Shown: piece by piece, positions 56,761 to 64,000 of the stretch
Layout: every line of letters begins with the position of its first letter
How positions within the stretch are numbered: position 1 is the first letter of the stretch
Assembly: GCA_015832175.1 (NCBI GenBank)
Contig: WJXW01000004.1
Coordinates: 1,364,001 to 1,428,000, forward strand
Direction: 5' to 3'
Length of the DNA stretch: 64,000 nt
From: Paraphaeosphaeria minitans
Taxonomy: Eukaryota > Ascomycota > Dothideomycetes > Pleosporales > Didymosphaeriaceae
Program-made: the position numbers and the translations under genes
Notes under the pieces: generated by a model
Told to the model about the DNA's origin: nothing
Seen by the model: only the letters and a program-made list of their open reading frames with translations
The model's database searches: none

Positions 56761-57515
56761 CTATGCGGCGGTACATGTCGTCGACGTAAACGAAATCAGA
56801 TACTCATCAAGCTCAACAAGTGCATTCAGCTTTTGTACCCCTTCGACTACACTCGTATCCGCCAACGACCGCTGAAGAGTCTGTATCATCGTTATTTCCC
56901 ATTCGAAACGCTCGAGCATTCAAACAGACTTACCTCCACATTCTCCCAACTCATGATGCCTGCCCACGTCCCCTCATCACCCTCAACACCCCACCCTTCC
57001 CACTGTCCCACGAGTTCGTCATCCTTCTTCGCAGCTTGCAAAAGCTCTTGCCAAGTCGCTGAAACATGGTCCTTCTTTCCCGCAGCAGCAGAAGCAACGA
57101 ATAACAGCGCCGCACCTTGAGCGACGAGGTCAGAGAAAAGCGAAGAACCGGGCGAAGGTTCAAAGAGCATCGGCTGGGCTTTCCCTCTCGCATAGGGGCC
57201 GAAGACGCCAACAAACGACTGGAATGCGGCGGAAGCAGGATAGAAGCTGTGGAACGACTCTACGCGGTTCCATTCTTTTACGCTGTAAGCTTTAATTTAG
57301 GGGTTGACCAGAGAATGCGACTCACCGAGTGCTAAGATAGGCTTGTACTCTGAAGAGATGTCATTTCCATTGTGTTTGAGTACGTGACTAACGTTGTTTG
57401 ACAGGGTTCCTTCGACACTACTCAAGATACCCGGCTGGTTCTTGCGAATGTGGAAGAGGCCTTCTTGGGCGACGTCAGGGCGGAGCGTGCCGAGTACGAG
57501 TTCGGAGACGGGCAT
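56761..57515 (-). CDS. Possible dimeric alpha/beta-barrel (monooxygenase-like) protein
   Basis: Exons 57515-57326, 57289-56934 and 56871-56761 give 218 residues. MPVSELVLGTLRPD, a central hydrophobic strand (YKPILALAYSV), KEWNRVESFHSFYP and FVGVFGPYARG follow the pattern of antibiotic-biosynthesis-monooxygenase-like barrels, which often bind small aromatic compounds. The C-terminus contains WQELLQAAKKDDELVGQWEG. The first intron is only 36 nt (GTGAGT to AAAG), unusually short, but without it a stop follows at once; the second is 62 nt. The frame is continuous under this model. Family reading is tentative. Confidence 0.45.
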
Positions 57516-58960
57516 TATGTTCGTTCGGTCACGTTTACAGAACGAGGAAGTGTTGAAAATACTAGTATTCGAATTAGATCAAAGCTCGAATGTATGGAAA
57601 CCTCAACGCTTCGTACATTGCATTATATATGGATGTTCACGGAAGATCGGTGTTGGTGCAACTCCGCCTGTGGAGTTCCGCCTGCTGACTGGTTGAATAG
57701 TCAGAAAACGAACACACCAATTACCACTTCTTATTATGTAGGACGTTGGATGTTGTACGGAACAGTCCGGAAGCGTGACCTTGCCTTGCAGAAGTCAGTA
57801 TGTCGACGATGACGATGTTCGATCCGATGATGGCAGAGTTCGGACCTAGTCCGCTGAGGAATGGACTGGTCTCAGATACTACCAGGTGTTCTGACGATGT
57901 TTACGCACGATTGTGGCGAGCTCGTATTGTGCCGCGTAGACTAGGACCGGTAGATATGGTCTGGATGCATCGCATCCGACGTCTAGCGTTTTGGCTGAGT
58001 TTCGTTGCACCTACCATCAACTTCGACGTTTGTTGGCTTGCGGTTTCTTCGACCGCGTGCGAATGTCTTCCTAGACCAATTAAGCTGTACCCAGACTTGA
58101 TTGATACGGCAGAGTGGGGTCCGGCATCCGAGCTTGATCTGTTTCAACTTCACCATAATACCCCAGAAACGATTACCATTAAACTAATAAGAGTTTTTTA
58201 TTGTAGTTAAAAACTTGAGTAAAGGTGGAAGATAAATGGTCAAACTTCTTCATGGGGTTTAAATTTTAATAATGTTTAATTTTAATAGTTTAACATACAA
58301 AAAGAGCTTTTCCCCTTGCAATCCAGATTAGCACAGAAAAGAAAATAAGGCTGGTATCTATTATGAGATACTCCGATATATCTGATCAATACCGATTTGG
58401 GTCCTCGATTACGAATTTTTACATAGAAGAGTGCCTTTGCAGACATCACCGCCAATCAGTCGGTCGTCTCTTTTTACTTCCCTTGTGTCTGTTTACAAGC
58501 AATAGACTCTCCGAAACCCAAGAATGATGCAATGATGTACTAACCGCTCCAGCTAAGGATTTAGTGTGACTGTTATCCGAGGAGAAGCCATTTCGTACTC
58601 AAACCGTGTGTCTGTAGTGTGATTGCGAATGCCAATGATGTATATAGTCGCGTTTTAAAGGGTCTTTGTGGGTGGAATTGATGCACATAACCACGTCTGC
58701 AAGATGTACTCTTGCAGGCTGTGAAATGGTCGCCTCCTACTTCCTTCTCGAGACACTGAGCACACAAACATACAGATTTCCAGAGTTCGATTTGGGCCCC
58801 TTGGGGATAGAGATAAGGCATGGCGACACGTACATCGGCAGGCTTGTATTTTTCACCCGCCTAGATGATGTTCTCCAACTGGGTTGATATCACTGTGCCC
58901 CCTGTTGACACGTTAACAGGCTACAAGTACAGTCCTTGTTGAAAAACAAAACTGACCCAT
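57516..58960. other. Intergenic, mostly AT-rich
   Basis: From 58200 to 58560 the DNA is strongly AT-rich. A 136-codon plus-strand frame ending at 58210 has no features and is not called. Confidence 0.35.
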
Positions 58961-59011
58961 GCTAGCGACCAGTCTGTGTCTTGAAGTCGCGAATGCCTCT
59001 ACGCCCATCCA

Positions 59012-59620
59012 CTAGTTCAACGAGAGCGCGCCAGGATTTCTCAATCTCTGGCGTGACCCGAAGATATGTAGCAGATCGAACTGCCCATGCTCTAGCCGGA
59101 CCCTCATTCCGCGGTACGAACTCGGACCTGCATCTATTGAGGCGCCTCGAATCGCATAGCATCCCACGCACCAAGCCACGCCTCTGTTTCGCCATTGCTG
59201 CAGAGCTGCATACACTCGTTTCTTCATATCGTTGGCCCGATACGAAAAGGCGGTGCTTTCGAAGGTCGTGAGCGCGAGCTGTGCAAACACCGTTCGGGCC
59301 GTCAGAGGACATCTGTCCTTGTTGGCGCATTACCTACCTGCAGATTGAAAAACACTTGCTTCTCGGAGATATTTATGTGCATGTTAAGCGTAAACGCTCC
59401 CGGGAAGTACTTCCCTTGCGCGTCGTCGAAATTCTCGCACGTGGTCGGAACGTTGTTGGTGATCACTGTTTGTGATCTGCGATGCAAGATCGGCGTTCTT
59501 GTTGTTGGATTACCTGTAAAATGACACCGTTCCTCGAGCTGTCCAGGTGGGATACCTAGGTGACATCTCATCGACTGTGTTCTGTTGCTCGTGTCAGCCC
59601 TGTAAATCCGGTGATTCAAG
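59012..59620 (-). pseudogene. Possible gene or gene remnant, unrecognised
   Basis: A frame ending in VPTTCENFDDAQGKYFPGAF and NMHINISEKQVFFNLQ reads like protein. It meets a good donor (GTAGGT at 59337) and, after a 59-nt intron, a second exon (59278-59012: LALTTFESTAFSYRANDMKK to GALSLN stop). No start codon or upstream exon was identified, and another frame overlaps the second exon with equally plausible sequence. I regard it as a fragment of unknown family. Confidence 0.3.
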
Positions 59621-60774
<1,154 letters not shown>

Positions 60775-63341
60775 CTAGCCCTCGTCACTACTCCACCCGC
60801 CCACCTCCTCATCCCAGCTCTCCATCTCCTCCTTGACATACCTCTGCGCCACTGGATCTAAATTCATGCAAATCGTAAAGTACTTGATCGCCTCGCTCTT
60901 ATTCCTTAACCTTTTATACGCCTGCCCAATATGTAGATGGACATTCGCGTCTGCCGGCTGCGCATCTTTGACAATGAGGTATTCTGCCAGCGCCTCCTCC
61001 GCGGACCCAAGTTTGAGGAGGATGTGCGCTTTTTTGACGCGTGCCTGGAGAGCGTGCGGATTGAGCCGGATCGCGGTCTCGTACTGTATGAGGGCTGCTT
61101 CTGTTTTCTTCATCCGGTCGAGGACCTGGGCGTGTTAGCTTGGCGGGGAAGAGCGTTAGAGGGGGGAACTTACAGATCCAATCTTCATCGCTAGCAGGTC
61201 GTTGTTCGGATTGATGGAGAAGGCGGCTCTGTAGTGCCTCTCGGCTACGTCGAACTTGTGCTGCATCTCGTAGACCTTCCCCAGTCCGTACCAACCGTTG
61301 TAGTGTCTGTTATTCGCGCTGATTGCGCACCTGTACGCATAGCTCGCCTTGTCGAATTCTTCGTTGGATATATGCTCGTGTCCCTGCAGTGTGAATGCGT
61401 ACGCGAATTTCGGATCAAGCTGAGTAGCTCGAGTGAAGCACTTGATCGCCTGGTCGTGCTCACGCTGCAGCGAGAATGCGTTTCCGAGAGCAACCCAAGT
61501 CTGTGGAGATAGCCGGTCTTGGTCGTTCAGAGTGTGGGCGAGGTAAGCAAGATCCGTTTCCTTGTTCTGCTGCCACAACACGGTGGAGAAAACATCCATA
61601 TCTTCGATGTAGGAAGGGCACCATTCCCGTATCCGCAAGAACGCCTTCTCGGCTTCCGCCCACATTGAACGCTCGTAGTAAGCCTTGCCAATCTGCGCCA
61701 GTACCCATGGGGTCTCACGCTGGGGCATGGACACGGAGTTGAAAGCTTCTACAGCTTTCACGCACTCGAAGCGGCTAAGATGTCTGTAGCCCGATCCTAT
61801 CCTCAGGCAGAGGTCCAGGAGCCAGTTCAGAGACTCTTGCTCTCGTGACGTATCGGTCGGAAGGGCCATCTTCGGTGGTGGCACTGTCGAAGTCACGCTG
61901 GGCGGCCTTGAATCATGCTTCGTAACTTCCGTGATATCTACTATCATTTTCCGGTTGCCACTAACAACTCTGCCAACGTTTCCGACGGAACTCGGTTTGC
62001 CTTTGGTCCCAGTTGCTCTGACCTTTCGAATTTCCCTGCGGTCCTTCAGGTCTGGGTCTCTGCTCATCGCAGTTGCATTTCTGCTGCTCAGGGAGCGTAT
62101 CCCACTGATCATATTGTGTGCACCACTCTGGACAGTTTGCAATCTTGTGCTCCGCCGGGGAGGGGCTGCTGACGGGTCTGCTGATTGTGCGTTAGTGGGT
62201 GCAGGGTGGTGCATGGAGTGTCCGGACACGGTCCGCTTATGTCCATTGTGCCATTGGGGTTGTGGTATCTCTGTTCTTTCGTTCGTTTCAGAGGCCGGCT
62301 TTAATCGGCTCCTGGTCGTTATCGGCCGCATCCTAGGCGGGTCATCTGGGGCATGAAGGTTCTGCATCCTGGTTTTCCGGGTCGGGGCGCGCGGTACGTC
62401 TGGCGCATGCCGTTCTTGTACCATGTCCTCCACCACGGGCCCAACAGGTTCCCCCATCATGACATCCTCATCCCGAACATTCTGACCGTTGGAGGTTGGC
62501 GTTTCAACATCATGGTATGCCGAGGTAGCTGGAGGCATGCTTCCGTTAAGCTTGGAGAACAAACTTGGACCTCCCAGGTTGAGGCCATTGGCATCGCCAC
62601 TCGGTCGGACCGAGCTACTGAAAGGGTCCACGTCCGGGGTGGACACGAACGGATTCCTTGCATCAAAGCTATCATGGGGTGCCAACGATGTAGGCTCGTG
62701 TCCGTTCGTAGCAGAATGAGATATCGATGCCAGCATGTCCGGAGTAAGTTTGAAGATGTTCTGGGGACGCACCACAGCGCCAATGTCGCAGAGTCCAGTA
62801 AAGGCATCCCACATGAAGGGGTTCAGCTTCAGCGACTCGACGTAGTATTCTATAGCCTTCTTTGTGTCGCCGTGCGCGCCGTGCAGTTTCCCCAGCAGGC
62901 AGTGACAGGCAGCCGCATCCGGTACGTGTCGTCGCGAGGTGTCTGAGTGCTTGTCTGCGACATGTCAATATCAACTCGGCCTCAGCGTGTTGCCGGCGTG
63001 TGCTTACTCCAGTGATTGCGGCCTGCCCATAGCCCGCGCGACTTGTCCAGAGCCTGGACTCCAGCGTCATAGCGTTCTAGTGCCAAGCACGCCTGCGCGA
63101 AGATGTAGGCGCAGCCCAGGTGTTGCGGCTGGTGTCCCTTCGGTTTGGCATAGTCGTATGCGGCCTTGTACCGGCCTAGACGGAGGCTGCAGAGGGCTAA
63201 CAGGTGTGCGGCGTCGCCGTTGCGTGGCTCTTGTGCGTGGAGGCGGCTGGCGAAGAACAGCGCGTTCTCGAAAAGGCCGTTGTCGAGGTGGTAGTGGACG
63301 AGATGCCGCAGCTGGGCATTCACGCCCGCAGGCGGCGACAT
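60775..63341 (-). CDS. APC3: Anaphase-promoting complex subunit 3 (CDC27/nuc2/BimA)
   Basis: Exons 63341-63008, 62954-61174 and 61125-60775 give 821 residues. APC3 is a TPR scaffold of the anaphase-promoting complex, the ubiquitin ligase that drives mitotic exit. It has an N-terminal TPR block (YHLDNGLFENALFFASRLHA, LGCAYIFAQACLALERY), then FMWDAFTGLCDIGA, a disordered central loop of some 300 residues with RRSTRLQ and basic patches, and a C-terminal TPR array (NWLLDLCLRIGSGYRHLSRF, WVALGNAFSLQREHDQAIKCF, HYNGWYGLGKVYEMQHKFD). The central loop carries likely phosphosites. Intron 1 (53 nt) yields NHW-NKHSD. The first ATG in frame gives a family-like start; the upstream GTG is not used. Confidence 0.95.
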
Positions 63342-63833
63342 GGCTCGGTTCACGTCGCGGGTAGGGGCGCGTCGTGTCGCGTTGGCAAACAGTCGTGGAT
63401 CTATGTGAACAAACTACGGGGGCGGCGTGTTCATGTTATACGGGCAAGGAAACCGACGGTATGGGGTCGGTGAAGGTCGCTGTTGCGTGCGGTAGGTAGC
63501 GTTGCTAGGTGAACGTTTCCGGCGAGGTCGACAAAGTCAATTGGCAACTCGCGGGCGCAGGGCTCTGGTGAAGGCGGTTCAGCACATGGCACGGTCGACG
63601 GTTCTCTGCGCGTGCGTGCGTTGGTAGGATTCGGCGGAAAAGGCGCGCGGAGGTGTTTTCGTTGTGGTAGGAATTGGGCCTGGGAAGAGCTCGAGCGTGC
63701 CTGTGCCTGTGCCTGTTGTTGTGACTTCGAGGTGGCAGGGACCACCCGCCATTCGCTCGCCTGCCGCCAACATCGGCACCGCGGAGCCCGTTTGCACTTC
63801 TGCGCCTACCCGGATCGTCCTTCACAGCGCAGC
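63342..63833. promoter_or_regulatory. Divergent promoter between APC3 and SND2-like gene
   Basis: 492 bp separate the two divergent ATGs. No motif is assigned. Confidence 0.5.
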
Positions 63834-64000
63834 ATGGCCCAAGTGAGTGACGGCGCCGATTGATACGCATGCATTGAATGTTTATATACTGATCAGCACC
63901 AGAAAGCTGTCAAGACGCTGGCCGCAGCCAACACGAAGCGCCTCAACACCACCCTCGCCTTCACCCTCGGCATCCACCTCGTCTTCTGGCTCTTCCGCGC
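63834..64000 (+). CDS. SND2/TMEM208-like ER protein, 5' part only
   Basis: Exon 1 (63834-63842) codes only MAQ; a 54-nt GTGAGT-CAG intron follows; exon 2 starts at 63897 and runs past the window end. The visible protein reads MAQHQKAVKTLAAANTKRL, then NTTLAFTLGIHLVFWLFRA, the N-terminal amphipathic stretch and first membrane helix of TMEM208/SND2 (DUF788). SND2 helps target tail- or centrally-anchored membrane proteins to the ER. The 9-nt first exon is unusual, but the joined sequence fits the family well. Confidence 0.8.

Overview
This window is nuclear DNA of a filamentous ascomycete (Pezizomycotina). Most genes have short GT-AG introns of about 45-100 nt, there are no operons, and the gene set is fungal: SEC9, WBP1, TIM17, SLC1, TAL1, SOD1, APC3, complex I, a fungal caleosin and an AA9 oxidase. 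The many TAGGTAGG-type motifs and overall gene style fit Dothideomycetes, but the class is an inference. Several reading frames open only with GTG or TTG codons; I moved those starts to ATG and rebuilt exons from splice signals and protein continuity.

1-10 kb: a secreted AA9 polysaccharide monooxygenase with an altered copper site, a divergent SEC9/SNAP-25 SNARE, a GH64-type beta-1,3-glucanase, three small orphan genes in tandem, and a Lys/His/Thr-repeat protein whose signal-anchor exon is in another frame. 10-20 kb: an accessory, decayed zone with an ankyrin pseudogene, a vacuolar zinc transporter, a small zinc-finger gene with a 17-nt first exon, and remains of one or two NACHT/STAND (NLR-like) genes in AT-richer DNA. 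20-34 kb: mostly housekeeping genes (omega/ECM4-type glutathione transferase, a conserved Cys-motif protein, TIM17, a BTB-like protein, complex I 9.5 kDa subunit head-to-head with OST subunit WBP1, a DUF7820-like membrane protein). 34-47 kb: a four-span membrane protein, SLC1 acyltransferase, an SDR, transaldolase, Cu/Zn superoxide dismutase and a caleosin, with minisatellites between. 47-64 kb: a 1135-residue regulator combining a STAND-type N-terminus with two C2H2 fingers and a Zn2Cys6 cluster, a PIR-like GPI wall protein, a Q/P-rich protein, an alpha/beta-barrel-like protein, a (TCAA)n microsatellite, APC3/CDC27, and the 5' end of an SND2/TMEM208 gene cut by the window edge.

No rRNA, tRNA, CRISPR array, or intact transposase/reverse transcriptase was recognised. 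The genes do not form one pathway. Points most worth checking are the AA9 axial-ligand change, the SEC9 zero-layer change, the three-domain regulator, the NLR remnants, and the basic repeat protein with its perfect 22-bp inverted repeat.
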